DNA of 64,000 bases, taken from an uncultured Candidatus Melainabacteria bacterium (lineage in GTDB: Bacteria > Cyanobacteriota > Vampirovibrionia > Gastranaerophilales > Gastranaerophilaceae). Shown here piece by piece: positions 8,563-17,452 of the stretch; position 1 is the first letter of the stretch; each line of letters starts with the position of its first letter. Both the position numbers and the translations under genes were made by a program. The notes below the pieces were generated by a model, which ran no database searches, had not been told where the DNA came from, and saw only the letters and a list, made by a program, of their open reading frames with translations. Location: positions 1-64,000 of the forward strand of contig CAKVND010000002.1 of the NCBI GenBank assembly GCA_934777245.1, in the 5' to 3' direction.

Positions 8563-8563
8563 T

Positions 8564-9106
8564 ATGAAAAAATTGTTTGTTATTTCAGGCTCGTCAGGAG
8601 TTGGCAAAGGTACTGTAATCAAAGAATTTTTGCGCAAACATCCGGATTTTAGACTCTCAATTTCTTGTACAACAAGAGGTAAGCGAGAAGGCGAAGAACA
8701 TGGAGTTAATTATTTTTTCTTAACCCAAGAGGAGTTTAAAAATTGCATTGCTAATAACGAATTTCTTGAATGGGCAGAGTTTTCAGGTAATCATTACGGA
8801 ACTAAAAAAGCTTTTGTAGAAGAATGTTTAAACAATGATGAAAATTTAATTTTAGAAATTGACACAAAAGGCGCATTAAATGTCAAAAATATTATGCCGG
8901 AAGCAGAATTGATTTTTATAGCTCCACCTTCAATAGAAGAATTGGAAGCTCGACTTAGAGGTCGCCATACTGAAACAGAAGAAGCTATTCAGAAACGACT
9001 GGCGTCTATCAAATTAGAAATGGAAAACTCTAAAAAATTCGACCACAAAGTTGTTAATGATACTGTAGAAAACGCTGTAAAACAACTTGAAAACATTATG
9101 ATGTAA
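8564..9106 (+). CDS. gmk: Guanylate kinase
   Basis: Gmk phosphorylates GMP to GDP. The P-loop SGSSGVGKGT is at residues 8-17. The GMP-binding segment STTRGKREGE is present as SCTTRGKREGEEHGVNYFF, and RLRGRHTETEEAIQKRL forms the lid. The 180-residue length is slightly short of the usual 200-207. The RBS GGAGGG lies within the end of the preceding decarboxylase gene, which stops 1 nt before this ATG. Confidence 0.96.
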   Translation: MKKLFVISGSSGVGKGTVIKEFLRKHPDFRLSISCTTRGKREGEEHGVNYFFLTQEEFKNCIANNEFLEWAEFSGNHYGTKKAFVEECLNNDENLILEIDTKGALNVKNIMPEAELIFIAPPSIEELEARLRGRHTETEEAIQKRLASIKLEMENSKKFDHKVVNDTVENAVKQLENIMM

Positions 9107-9123
9107 TTTTTAATTTTCGTTTT

Positions 9124-9153
9124 TTGTAAAGACTAAAACTAATCGATTTATAA
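9124..9153 (+). promoter_or_regulatory. Possible sigma-70 promoter for the ferritin-like gene
   Basis: TTGTAA at 9124-9129 and TTATAA at 9148-9153 are 18 nt apart, about 85 nt before the chosen start. The match is moderate. Confidence 0.35.
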
Positions 9154-9237
9154 AGAAATATATTATTCAGTTGGAGATTGTATTATTCACAATTTTTCAA
9201 TAATCTTTTCATGCGAAAACTCGCAGAAAGGAATAAT

Positions 9238-10557
9238 ATGAGTTTTAATCCATTAAAAGAAAAAGGAATGCCTATAGAAAAACAAATTCGTAATTGGCAT
9301 CAAATTGCAGGGAAACCTTACAACAAAACAAAAGTTGATTGTTATACCAGAACGCGTCAAATCTTAATGAACGGCATTGAAATTGAAGCTTGGGGCTTTA
9401 AACATCAATTAAACAGATTTATGCCTAATAACAATGACAAAGAACTAATTGCATTAATTAGCAGAATTGAAGATTCTCAACAAACAACTATAAATTGGAT
9501 GGGACCTGCAGATCAATCCATTTTAGAAACAACTTTAGCCTATGAACAAGTTGCTGTAGATTTAACAGCCTGGTTAGCTCAAAACGAACCAGACGCATAT
9601 GTTAAAGAAACATTTGACTTCGGTTTATTAGAAGACTTTGATCACTTATACCGATATAGTCAATTTGCTTATATGGAAGAAGGTATTAAACCAAATGACA
9701 TTGTTCAAAATCAAACTGACGTAATTGTTGGACGCCCAACACAACATCATCACAACGATAACGGTTTAAGAATTCGCAAACATTATGATAAGGCAAAAAC
9801 GCATCCACAGACAAAAGTTAATATTTTAACACTTTTGTCCGGAGAACAACAAACACATAATTATTATGCCGAACACGGTTTTATGTATGGTAACCATGTT
9901 CTTAGAGAAACTTATGCCGAAATAAAAGATGTGGAAGAAGAACACGTTACAATGTATGAATCCTTAATCGATCCTACAGAAACATTATTAGAAAAATTCT
10001 TAATCCACGAATTCACAGAAGTTTGTAACTACTACACTTGTCTGGAAGATGAAACAGACAATGACATCAAAAAAATCTGGGAATTATTCTTAGATATTGA
10101 ACTCGGACACCTTCAAATCGCTTCAGATTTATTCAAAAAATATGAACATCGTGATGCAGAAGAAATTATCGGATCTGAAATAATAATACCTTGTAGATTT
10201 AAAAGTCAAAAAAAATATGTTCAAAAAATCTTAGAAACCGAAGTTGACAAACGACTTGAATCAGAAGGAAAATTTATTACCATAAATAACTTACCAAAAG
10301 ATTGGGCAAGCTATAAAGTCCAAAGCAAACAAAATGAGCTAAATTCACCAACAGAAAACGCAATTAGACTTGCGTTTTTACATGAAAATCGTGACATCAT
10401 TTCTGCTAATGAGGATTTGGCTGATAAAGAAACAGAAATTCTTGCAAAAGGACTTCAAACAGAACTTATAGCAAATAATACCGTCATGCCGAATGAGTTA
10501 AATAAAATGATTAAAGAACATCAAAATATTAAAAATAAAAAAGAAAAATTAATATAA
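9238..10557 (+). CDS. Ferritin-like (putative di-iron) protein of unknown function
   Basis: I do not recognise a named family. The 439-residue protein, counted from the ATG at 9238 behind AGAAAGGAAT, has several helices with Glu and His spaced as in ferritin-like di-iron bundles: AYEQVAVDLTAW, LLEDFDHLYRYSQ, LLSGEQQTHNYY, DVEEEHVTMYESL, IHEFTEVCNYYTCLEDE and DIELGHLQIASDLFKKYE. The repeated E-x-x-H pattern suggests metal binding. No signal peptide or membrane segment is seen, so it is probably cytoplasmic. An upstream TTG (9178) would add 20 residues but has no better RBS. The gene ends at a shared terminator facing accC. Confidence 0.6.
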   Translation: MSFNPLKEKGMPIEKQIRNWHQIAGKPYNKTKVDCYTRTRQILMNGIEIEAWGFKHQLNRFMPNNNDKELIALISRIEDSQQTTINWMGPADQSILETTLAYEQVAVDLTAWLAQNEPDAYVKETFDFGLLEDFDHLYRYSQFAYMEEGIKPNDIVQNQTDVIVGRPTQHHHNDNGLRIRKHYDKAKTHPQTKVNILTLLSGEQQTHNYYAEHGFMYGNHVLRETYAEIKDVEEEHVTMYESLIDPTETLLEKFLIHEFTEVCNYYTCLEDETDNDIKKIWELFLDIELGHLQIASDLFKKYEHRDAEEIIGSEIIIPCRFKSQKKYVQKILETEVDKRLESEGKFITINNLPKDWASYKVQSKQNELNSPTENAIRLAFLHENRDIISANEDLADKETEILAKGLQTELIANNTVMPNELNKMIKEHQNIKNKKEKLI

Positions 10558-10561
10558 TACA

Positions 10562-10595
10562 AAAGGCGTGATTTATATTTTTAAATCACGCCTTT
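10562..10595. terminator. Bidirectional terminator between the ferritin-like gene and accC
   Basis: AAAGGCGTGATTTA pairs with the complementary TAAATCACGCCTTT around a short loop, with A-rich and T-rich flanks. It lies 4 nt after the plus-strand stop and 5 nt from the accC stop. Confidence 0.8.
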
Positions 10596-10600
10596 GCTTT

Positions 10601-11953
10601 TTAATTTTTACCTTTTCTTTTATAAAAATCTTCAATAAATCCTGTGTTGAAATTTCCGCTTATAAACACTTCATCTTCAACAATTTCTTGATGGAAAGGT
10701 ATTGTTGTTTTAATACCTGTTACAACATATTCTTTCAAAGCTTGATACATTCTACGTCTTGCTTCGTTTCTGTTTTGTCCCCAACAAATTAATTTACCAA
10801 TCATTGAATCATAATATGGCGGAATTGAATATCCCGGATAAACATGAGAATCAACTCTTATACCGAAGCCCCCTGGAGCAAAATATCCGTCAATTTTACC
10901 AGGACAAGGCATAAAATCATGTTCAGGGTCTTCTGCATTAATACGGCATTCAATAGCGTGACCTCTCAAAAGAACGTCATCTTGAGTGTAGCCTAATTTT
11001 TTACCTGATGCTACAAGGATTTGTTCTCTTACTATATCAACTTGTGAAATCATTTCAGTTACACAATGTTCAACTTGTACACGTGTATTCATTTCCATAA
11101 AATACCATTTGCCGTCATGGTCAAGCAAGAATTCACAAGTACCTGCGCCTTCATAACCGATAGCTTTCGCTGCACGAACAGCAGCTGCACCCATTTCTTT
11201 TCTTGTTTCTTCATCAATTGCCGGAGAAGGAGCTTCTTCTAACAATTTTTGGTGTCTTCTTTGAATAGAACAATCTCTTTCACCTAAGTGAATAACATTG
11301 CCAAAAGAGTCACCTAAGATTTGAACTTCAATGTGTCTTGGGTTTTCAAGGAATTTTTCAGCGTAAATTCCAGGATTACCAAAGAATTTTTCAGCTTCCA
11401 TTTGGCAAAGGTTCATATTTGATTCTAATTCATCGTCATTTCTAACGATTCTCATGCCTTTACCGCCGCCGCCTGCAGTAGCTTTTAGAATAATAGGATA
11501 ACCTGCTTTGTGGGCAAATTCTCTCGCTTGCTGTACAGATTCCAATAAACCTGTACCTGGAGTTACAGGAACGTTATTTTCTATCATTGTCTTACGAGCA
11601 GTTGCTTTATCGCCCATTTTACGCATAGATTCCGCAGAAGGTCCGATAAATTTGATACCATGTTCGGTACAAATATCAACAAAATCTGCTCTTTCTGACA
11701 TAAAACCGTATCCGGGGTGGATAGCATCACAGCCTGTCATCAATGCTGTTGAAATAATCGCTGGAATGCTTAAATAGCTTTGTGCACTTGGTGCAGGCCC
11801 GATACAATATGCATCTGTTGCCAATCTAACATGTAGTGACTTTGCATCTGCTTGAGAATATACTGCAACCGTCGGAATACCTAATTCTCTACACGCTCTA
11901 ATTACTCTTACTGCGATTTCGCCTCTATTTGCTATTAATACTCGTTTAAACAT
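10601..11953 (-). CDS. accC: Acetyl-CoA carboxylase, biotin carboxylase subunit
   Basis: AccC carboxylates the biotin carried by AccB, the first step of fatty acid synthesis. The N-terminus MFKRVLIANRGEIAVRVIRA is the family signature. The ATP-grasp glycine loop GGGGKGMR, the catalytic MEMNTRVQVEH segment and a length of about 450 residues all fit. The start at 11953 is preferred because AAAGGA lies just upstream; an upstream ATG at 11971 would add six non-conserved residues. accB lies about 140 bp upstream on the same strand across a palindromic repeat. Confidence 0.97.
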   Translation of the reverse strand: MFKRVLIANRGEIAVRVIRACRELGIPTVAVYSQADAKSLHVRLATDAYCIGPAPSAQSYLSIPAIISTALMTGCDAIHPGYGFMSERADFVDICTEHGIKFIGPSAESMRKMGDKATARKTMIENNVPVTPGTGLLESVQQAREFAHKAGYPIILKATAGGGGKGMRIVRNDDELESNMNLCQMEAEKFFGNPGIYAEKFLENPRHIEVQILGDSFGNVIHLGERDCSIQRRHQKLLEEAPSPAIDEETRKEMGAAAVRAAKAIGYEGAGTCEFLLDHDGKWYFMEMNTRVQVEHCVTEMISQVDIVREQILVASGKKLGYTQDDVLLRGHAIECRINAEDPEHDFMPCPGKIDGYFAPGGFGIRVDSHVYPGYSIPPYYDSMIGKLICWGQNRNEARRRMYQALKEYVVTGIKTTIPFHQEIVEDEVFISGNFNTGFIEDFYKRKGKN

Positions 11954-11970
11954 AACATATCCTTTAATCA

Positions 11971-12084
11971 AAGTTTAGAAGTTTAGAAGTTGAGTAGTTT
12001 AGAAAAAATTTAATTCTACTTAAATAACATACTCTCTATCTTCAATATTCAAAAGTTTAAAACTTCTTCTAAACTTCTAAACTT
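11971..12084. repeat. Long inverted-repeat element, family C (GTTTAGAAG arms)
   Basis: Left arm 11971-12004 consists of AAGTTTAGAAG units. Right arm 12061-12084 is its reverse complement, perfect over at least 19 nt. The interior has TTCAATATT at 12041-12049, the same core as in family A and B elements. It sits between accC and accB. Confidence 0.88.
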
Positions 12085-12096
12085 AATCCTTCACAT

Positions 12097-12558
12097 CTAT
12101 TCTACATACATCAAAACTTGACCAAATTCGATTGGGTCGCCGTTTTTAACGCAGATTTGAACTACTTTACCAGCTTGTTCAGCTTTGATTTCGTTCATCA
12201 ATTTCATTGCTTCAATAATACATACAACATCGCCAACGTTAACAGTTGAACCAACTTCAACAAATGGAGCTGCGTCAGGTGAAGACGCTGCGTAGAAAGT
12301 ACCTACCATTGGAGAAGTAATTGCTTTCCCTTTAACTTCTTCCTTAGCAGCAGGAGTCGGTGCAGAAGCTGCTTGAGGTGCAGCAGGTGCTGCTTGCGGA
12401 GCTGCTGCAACAGCAGGTGCAGAAGCTACCATGTTAACTTCCGGTAAATCTTTTCTGATAGTGATAGCTTGTTCACCATCTTCTAAAGATATTTCTGTTA
12501 AATCATTGTCAGCAATGATTTTTGCTAATTTTTCTATATAGTCTGATTCAAATTTCAT
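12097..12558 (-). CDS. accB: Acetyl-CoA carboxylase, biotin carboxyl carrier protein
   Basis: AccB carries biotin between carboxylase and transcarboxylase. The C-terminal biotinyl domain contains EAMKLMNE with the biotin-acceptor Lys at residue 119. A flexible Ala/Pro-rich linker (about residues 45-70) joins it to the N-terminal part, as usual. The start at 12558 is chosen because AAGGAGATAAAA lies directly upstream and the length of 153 residues is typical. A longer frame up to 12678 reads through a palindromic repeat and is not credible. Confidence 0.97.
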   Translation of the reverse strand: MKFESDYIEKLAKIIADNDLTEISLEDGEQAITIRKDLPEVNMVASAPAVAAAPQAAPAAPQAASAPTPAAKEEVKGKAITSPMVGTFYAASSPDAAPFVEVGSTVNVGDVVCIIEAMKLMNEIKAEQAGKVVQICVKNGDPIEFGQVLMYVE

Positions 12559-12577
12559 TTTTATCTCCTTGTCAATA

Positions 12578-12699
12578 AAGTGAACAGGTGAATAAGTCAA
12601 TAAGTGAATAAGTTCGTTATAAATATTTTCAATTAAAAACGCGTTTTTGAATAGGAAATCTAAAATGAACTTATTCACCTATTCACATATTCACTTATT
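12578..12699. repeat. Long inverted-repeat element, family A, between accB and efp
   Basis: Left arm 12578-12617 and right arm 12665-12699 are made of GTGAATAAGT units in opposite orientation. The interior includes AAAAACGCGTTTTT-like sequence but lacks the AATATTGAA core. Confidence 0.88.
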
Positions 12700-12707
12700 G
12701 GCCTATG

Positions 12708-13265
12708 TTAAACTCTATCCAAATATTCATTACTTCTGGTATCAACTCTGATTACATCGCCGTTTGATACGAAGAATGGAACGTTAACTACTGCACCTGT
12801 TTCAAGGGTTGCTGGTTTTGTACCGCCTTGAGCTGTGTTACCCTTTTCAGCAGGTGGAGTATCAACAACTTCCAATTCTACGTGAGCAGGAATATCAACA
12901 CCGATAATTCTCTTATCGTGCATCAAAACTTGTACAATCATATTTTCTTTAAGGTATTTTACGCCATCACCAACTTGGTCATCTGTAAGTTGAAGTTGTT
13001 CGTAAGTTTCGTTATCCATCATAACGTAATCTTTACCTTCTTTGTATAAATATTGCATTTCTCTACGGTCAAGCATAGCTTTAGCAACTTTTTCACCGGC
13101 TCTGAAAGTTTTTTCAATAACGTTACCTGATTCAACGTTTTTAAGCTTTGTTCTCACAAAAGCTGCACCTTTACCGGGTTTAACGTGTAAAAACTCAACA
13201 ACGTTCCAAAGACCGTTATCTAATTCAAGTGTTAAGCCATTCTTTAAATCGTTTACTGAAATCAT
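12708..13265 (-). CDS. efp: Elongation factor P
   Basis: EF-P relieves ribosome stalling at consecutive prolines. The 185-residue length, the N-terminal KOW-like domain with the loop [11 protein letters not shown] (tip Lys at residue 32) and the C-terminal [28 protein letters not shown] signature identify it. No modification enzyme (EpmA, EarP, YmfI) is in this window. AAGGAG precedes the ATG. The gene heads the efp-accB-accC series. Confidence 0.98.
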   Translation of the reverse strand: MISVNDLKNGLTLELDNGLWNVVEFLHVKPGKGAAFVRTKLKNVESGNVIEKTFRAGEKVAKAMLDRREMQYLYKEGKDYVMMDNETYEQLQLTDDQVGDGVKYLKENMIVQVLMHDKRIIGVDIPAHVELEVVDTPPAEKGNTAQGGTKPATLETGAVVNVPFFVSNGDVIRVDTRSNEYLDRV

Positions 13266-13304
13266 ATTTGCTCCTTAAACATACTACTATTCATCTTTTT
13301 CTTG

Positions 13305-13333
13305 ATACTAACATAAACGCGTTTTAATCGCAA
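13305..13333 (-). promoter_or_regulatory. Sigma-70 promoter of efp
   Basis: On the minus strand TTGCGA (13328-13333) and TAGTAT (13305-13310) are separated by 17 nt. The predicted leader is about 35 nt with a good RBS. A 7-bp inverted repeat, AACATGC (13332-13338) and GCATGTT (13365-13371), lies between this and the divergent rpmH promoter. Confidence 0.6.
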
Positions 13334-13369
13334 CATGCCAACAAACTTTACAATACTTAACCTCGCATG

Positions 13370-13398
13370 TTGACTAAGCTATGTTTTTATGGTTTGAT
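13370..13398 (+). promoter_or_regulatory. Possible promoter of rpmH
   Basis: TTGACT (13370-13375) and TTTGAT (13393-13398) are 17 nt apart. The -35 is good and the -10 is moderate. Confidence 0.4.
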
Positions 13399-13440
13399 AA
13401 GAGTATTATAAGTAAAATTAGCTGAAAAGGAAATAGAAAA

Positions 13441-13593
13441 ATGAGACGTACATTAGAAGGAACAAAAATTAAAAGACAACACGTTAGTGGTTTCAGAGCT
13501 AGAATGTCAACTCCTGGTGGTCAAGAAGTTTTGAACAGAAGACGCGCTAAAGGAAGACACCAAATTGCAATTTCTGGCAGCAAACGTGCTTAG
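13441..13593 (+). CDS. rpmH: 50S ribosomal protein L34
   Basis: Reading from ATG gives a 50-residue basic protein beginning MRRTLEGTKIKR and containing GFRARMSTPGGQEVLNRRRAKGRH, the L34 signature. AAAAGGAAATAG is a fitting RBS. In many bacteria rpmH is followed by rnpA, yidC and other genes; here it ends at a terminator, and no rnpA is present. Confidence 0.97.
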   Translation: MRRTLEGTKIKRQHVSGFRARMSTPGGQEVLNRRRAKGRHQIAISGSKRA

Positions 13594-13614
13594 TATTTAA
13601 GAAAAATTTACTCA

Positions 13615-13643
13615 AAAACATCCGTTTCAACGGATGTTTTTTT
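13615..13643 (+). terminator. Rho-independent terminator after rpmH
   Basis: AAAACATCCGTT pairs with AACGGATGTTTT and is followed by T residues, 22 nt after the rpmH stop. Confidence 0.88.
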
Positions 13644-13677
13644 GTTTGTGTAAAATCTATCTTTTGCGCTATTTCAT

Positions 13678-13826
13678 TTATCCCATCAACGTTTGCGCGA
13701 ATTTCAATGATTCTTCCGTAACTTCACCACCTGCAAGTTCAGCAATCGCTTTTAAATTTTTATCTCCCTCAAGAATGGAAATATCAACGCTTGTCGTGCC
13801 GTCTTGTGTCTTTTTAACGTAAAAAT
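13678..13826 (-). pseudogene. Truncated duplicate of the recN 3' end
   Basis: Over 13684-13826 this matches the end of intact recN (15806-15948) with about 10 mismatches in 143 nt and no gaps. It still reads in frame (FYVKKTQDGTTSVDISILEG, ending in FAQTLMG and TAA), but everything upstream is missing. Most differences are conservative or silent. The fragment is in the same orientation as recN, about 2.1 kb away, and the M48 and TPR genes lie between them. Confidence 0.9.
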
Positions 13827-13899
13827 TAATATATTTAAATGATAAAAAAAACTATTTTAAATGATACAATCCGAGTGCCATTTAACTGGGAGCTTTAAT

Positions 13900-14685
13900 A
13901 TGGAAAAAGAGAATTTTCAAAAGTTTGTATCTAAGAAAGAAACATTGTACTTTGCATTAATGCTAATAATTTCTCTGCTTTTTTACATTATATTATTTAT
14001 TGGCCTTATAGGAATTATATATATAATGGCAATTGGTCTGTTTTTATTTATTACACAGGGGTTGGCAATTGGACATATTCGACAAAATTCTGTTAAAATA
14101 ACAGAAAATCATTTTGGCGATATTTATGCAAAAATTAAGCAATATTCAGAAATTTTAAGCTTAGAAACTATTCCTGATGTATATTTAATGCAATCAGGAG
14201 GTGTTTTAAATGCGTTTGCAACAAGATTTTTATTTCAAGATGTTATAGTTATTTATTCAGATATTTTAGAACTTGCTTATGAACAAGGTGAAAATGCTGT
14301 TAATTTTATAATTGCACACGAATTGGCTCATATAAAAAGAAAACATCTTTCTAAAATGAAATATATTGCTTGTGCAATGATTATACCTTTTTTAAATTCT
14401 GCATACTCCAGAGCATGTGAAACAACATGTGATAGAATTGCAATGGAATTGACCAAAGAATTGCCAATTGACGGACTTCTCGTTCTTGTTGCCGGTACAA
14501 AATTATATAAAAAGGTTGATACAAAACTTTTTGTTACAAATGCAGAAGCTGAAAAAGGTTTTTGGGGTTGGTTTGCAGAAATTTGTTCTTCACATCCGAA
14601 TTTAGCAACAAGAATTAAAAACCTTGCAAATATAGATGTACCTAAGATTACGGATAACATTAAACATTCTAGCACTCTTTATTAA
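13900..14685 (+). CDS. M48-family zinc metallopeptidase, membrane-anchored
   Basis: The 261-residue protein starts with two hydrophobic segments (about residues 16-55). It then has the zinc motif HELAH at 140-144 within NFIIAHELAHIKRKH. A downstream SRACETTCDRIA segment supplies the third ligand, as in M48 (HtpX/YggG-like) enzymes. It probably acts at the membrane on misfolded or surface proteins. The start at 13900 follows GGGAG; an ATG at 13861 lies next to the recN remnant and has no RBS. The TPR gene follows 17 bp later. The pair sits between the two recN 3' ends. Confidence 0.85.
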   Translation: MEKENFQKFVSKKETLYFALMLIISLLFYIILFIGLIGIIYIMAIGLFLFITQGLAIGHIRQNSVKITENHFGDIYAKIKQYSEILSLETIPDVYLMQSGGVLNAFATRFLFQDVIVIYSDILELAYEQGENAVNFIIAHELAHIKRKHLSKMKYIACAMIIPFLNSAYSRACETTCDRIAMELTKELPIDGLLVLVAGTKLYKKVDTKLFVTNAEAEKGFWGWFAEICSSHPNLATRIKNLANIDVPKITDNIKHSSTLY

Positions 14686-14702
14686 AGTTATAGGTAAATA
14701 AA

Positions 14703-15761
14703 ATGTCTAAAAAAATATATTACGGATTATTGGGTATATTAGTTATCATCGCTTTAACTATAAATTTAAAAACTGATAATTCAAGTATTACGATGATGTA
14801 CATTCATATTGCAGAACATTGCAGTAATGCAAAGATGTATGAATTATCAAATTTTTATTATACTGTTGCACAGAGAATAAATAAAAAAACTACTTGGCTT
14901 GACTATAATATAGCTAAAAATATTGTTGCAAGTGTTTGGAATAAACCTTTGACCACTTATAAACAGGAAAAACTACAAGAAGCTATAAATCATTTGGATA
15001 TAGAAATTGCAAAACATCCAAATAATGCAGATATTAATGCTGAATATGCATATGCTTATGAAGCATTGGAAGATTATGATAAAGCAATTGAATATTACAA
15101 AAAATGCATAAAAAAAATTCCAACTTGGCAGTATGGATATTACAGATTAGGTTTTCTTTATTCACAAGTGAAAATGGAATATGAAACAGCATTAGATTAT
15201 ATTAATAAAGCATTAGAATTGAATCCAAATGATAATAATGCAATTTTTAATAAAGCATATATTTTAAGTGAATTAGAAAAATATGAAGAAGCGATAAAGT
15301 ATTATAAAGAATATTTAGAAATATATCCAAACAATGTTGCCGCATTAGTTAATATATCTAATTGTGAAATAAAAATTAAAGATTATGAAAATGCAGAAAA
15401 ACATGTCGAATTAGGATTAAAACTTAATAAGTATTCTTCTTACCTAATCTCTAATAAAATGGATATTTTATTGCATAAACATGAGTTTGAAAAAGTAAAA
15501 ACAGAGTATGAAAAAATGTTGGAAAGAGATTCAAATTCAGGTTATATTGCATATTTTGCGTTAGCTGAAATTGCTCGATATCAAGGAAATAATGAAGAAG
15601 CAGAAAAGTTCTATAAATTAGCAAAAGAAAATGCAAAAAATTATTATGATAAATATTGCAATAACCCATATGATTTAAGTGATATTGATGGCAAATGTAT
15701 GAATCGTTACGAATTTTTAAACGATTTTGAAAAAGAAAAAATAAGAAAACTTGATTTTTAA
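14703..15761 (+). CDS. Membrane-anchored TPR protein
   Basis: An N-terminal hydrophobic segment (about residues 5-22) acts as an anchor or uncleaved signal. It is followed by about six tetratricopeptide repeats, such as EYYKKCIKKIPTWQYGYYRLG and YINKALELNPNDNNAIFNKA. TPRs bind other proteins. The partner is unknown but may be the M48 peptidase encoded 17 bp upstream. The gene is more AT-rich than its neighbours and lies in the segment bracketed by the recN duplication. Confidence 0.8.
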   Translation: MSKKIYYGLLGILVIIALTINLKTDNSSITMMYIHIAEHCSNAKMYELSNFYYTVAQRINKKTTWLDYNIAKNIVASVWNKPLTTYKQEKLQEAINHLDIEIAKHPNNADINAEYAYAYEALEDYDKAIEYYKKCIKKIPTWQYGYYRLGFLYSQVKMEYETALDYINKALELNPNDNNAIFNKAYILSELEKYEEAIKYYKEYLEIYPNNVAALVNISNCEIKIKDYENAEKHVELGLKLNKYSSYLISNKMDILLHKHEFEKVKTEYEKMLERDSNSGYIAYFALAEIARYQGNNEEAEKFYKLAKENAKNYYDKYCNNPYDLSDIDGKCMNRYEFLNDFEKEKIRKLDF

Positions 15762-15772
15762 TAAAAAGGTAG

Positions 15773-15790
15773 GGTGCAATTTTTTGCACC
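15773..15790. terminator. Hairpin between the TPR gene and recN
   Basis: GGTGCAA and TTGCACC enclose a T-rich loop between the two convergent stop codons. It probably serves as a weak terminator for both. Confidence 0.55.
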
Positions 15791-15799
15791 ATCAACTTT

Positions 15800-17449
15800 C
15801 TAGCTCATCAACGTTTGCGCGAATTTCAATGATTCTTCCGTAACTTCACCACCTGCGAGTTCGGCAATCGCTTTTAATTTTCTATCGCCCTCAAGAACAG
15901 AAATATCAACGCTTGTCGTGCCGTCTTGTGTCTTTCTTACATAAAAATGTTTGTCTGATTTTGATGCAATAATTGCTTGGTGCGTAATCATAATGATTTG
16001 CATATATTTAGAAAGTTCTTTAACTTCATCCGCTACGGCTTGTGAAGTTTTTCCTGAAATTCCCGTATCAATTTCATCAAAAATAACCGTATCAATATTA
16101 TCAGATTGAGCAAAAATTGTTTTAATCGCAAGCATTACTCTTGAAATTTCACCACCGGAAGCGACTTTGGCAAGCGGTTTTAAGCCTTCTGAAATGTTTG
16201 TGGAAATCAAAAATTCAACTTTATCACATCCGTTAATTGTAAGTTCTGTTTTTTCAAAACTTATATCAAACTTGACTTTTGGAAGCTCTAACTTTTCAAG
16301 CTTTTCAACAATAAGAGAAGATAAAACTTTTGCATAATTTTTTCTCTCAGCCGAAATTTCATCCGCCATTTTTTCTAGTTGTAATTTTTTGTTTGAAATT
16401 TCCAATTCTAATTCTTCGATATTTTGTGTTGAAAACTCAATCCCTTCAAGCTCTTGGCGCAATTTTTCGCCCTGTTCCATTACTTTAGCTAAACTTCCAC
16501 CATATTTACGTTTTAATTTATCCAATAAAAATAATCGTTCTTGAATAGTATTTATACGTTCTTCATCATTATCAAGGCGTGAAGAATACTCTCTTAGTTC
16601 GCTCGAAACATCTTTTAAAGTTTCAATCGCACTAATTAAATTGCTTTCTACGTTTTCCAATGAATTATCCATGCCAGAAGCTTTAGACAAATTCATTTTT
16701 ATTTGCATTAAAGCATCCATAATAGCACCATCATCACCTGACATTGACCAATAAGAAGAACCTGTAAGGTCTTTTAATTTTTCAACATTTTCTAAAATAG
16801 AAAGTTCATTATTGAGTTCTTCATCTTCTTGCTCTGATTGAATTTGCGCTTCATCAATTTCATTTACTTGAAACTTAAGAAAATCAATTTGTTCCTCTGT
16901 TTTATCCGCAGAATTTTTAAGTTCATCAAGTTTTGAAATCATATCTTTATAATTAGAAAATTCTTTTTTGTATTCATCCAACATTTTTCCGCAAGTATTT
17001 TTCGCGTAAGAATCCAATAAAACAATATGATACTTAGGCTGTAAAAAAGAATACGTTTGATGTTGCGAATGTATATCCAAAAATAATTCTCTAAAATGAC
17101 GCATAAATTCTTGATTAACTAAACAACCGTTAACCCTTGAGCGCGAAGCAGTTTGAGTAATTTCTCGAGATAAAATAATCTCTTCACCCAAATCATCTAT
17201 TCCATATTCATCAAAAAGCACTGTTAAATCTTGTTTTTTGTTTAAAATTGAAACTTCTATTACAGCTTTTTCTGCGCCTGTTTTGATAACTTCTTTTCCT
17301 GCTTTTGCACCAAAAGCAATATCAATTGCGTTGATTAAAATACTTTTACCGGCACCGGTTTCACCTGTAATTATATTTAAACCTTCTGCTAAATCTATTT
17401 CCAACTCATCTATTAATATATAATTTTTTATTGAAATCTTTGATAACAT
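15800..17449 (-). CDS. recN: DNA repair ATPase RecN
   Basis: RecN is an SMC-like ATPase in double-strand break repair. The Walker A sequence GETGAGKSIL is at about residues 29-38. A long coiled coil follows, and the C-terminal signature LAKVASGGEISRVMLAIKTIF with FDEIDTGISG provides the Walker B motif. The length of 549 residues is normal. The start lies 3 nt after the stop of the TPR gene upstream, so the two form an operon. Its last 143 bp are duplicated at 13684-13826. Confidence 0.97.
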   Translation of the reverse strand: MLSKISIKNYILIDELEIDLAEGLNIITGETGAGKSILINAIDIAFGAKAGKEVIKTGAEKAVIEVSILNKKQDLTVLFDEYGIDDLGEEIILSREITQTASRSRVNGCLVNQEFMRHFRELFLDIHSQHQTYSFLQPKYHIVLLDSYAKNTCGKMLDEYKKEFSNYKDMISKLDELKNSADKTEEQIDFLKFQVNEIDEAQIQSEQEDEELNNELSILENVEKLKDLTGSSYWSMSGDDGAIMDALMQIKMNLSKASGMDNSLENVESNLISAIETLKDVSSELREYSSRLDNDEERINTIQERLFLLDKLKRKYGGSLAKVMEQGEKLRQELEGIEFSTQNIEELELEISNKKLQLEKMADEISAERKNYAKVLSSLIVEKLEKLELPKVKFDISFEKTELTINGCDKVEFLISTNISEGLKPLAKVASGGEISRVMLAIKTIFAQSDNIDTVIFDEIDTGISGKTSQAVADEVKELSKYMQIIMITHQAIIASKSDKHFYVRKTQDGTTSVDISVLEGDRKLKAIAELAGGEVTEESLKFAQTLMS

Positions 17450-17452
17450 ACC

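Noticed and set aside
12559..12678. Longer N-terminus for AccB
   Set aside because: The extra 40 codons read through a palindromic repeat, and a strong RBS sits before the internal ATG at 12558.
13634..13822. Plus-strand open frame of 62 codons after rpmH
   Set aside because: It is the reverse strand of the recN remnant.
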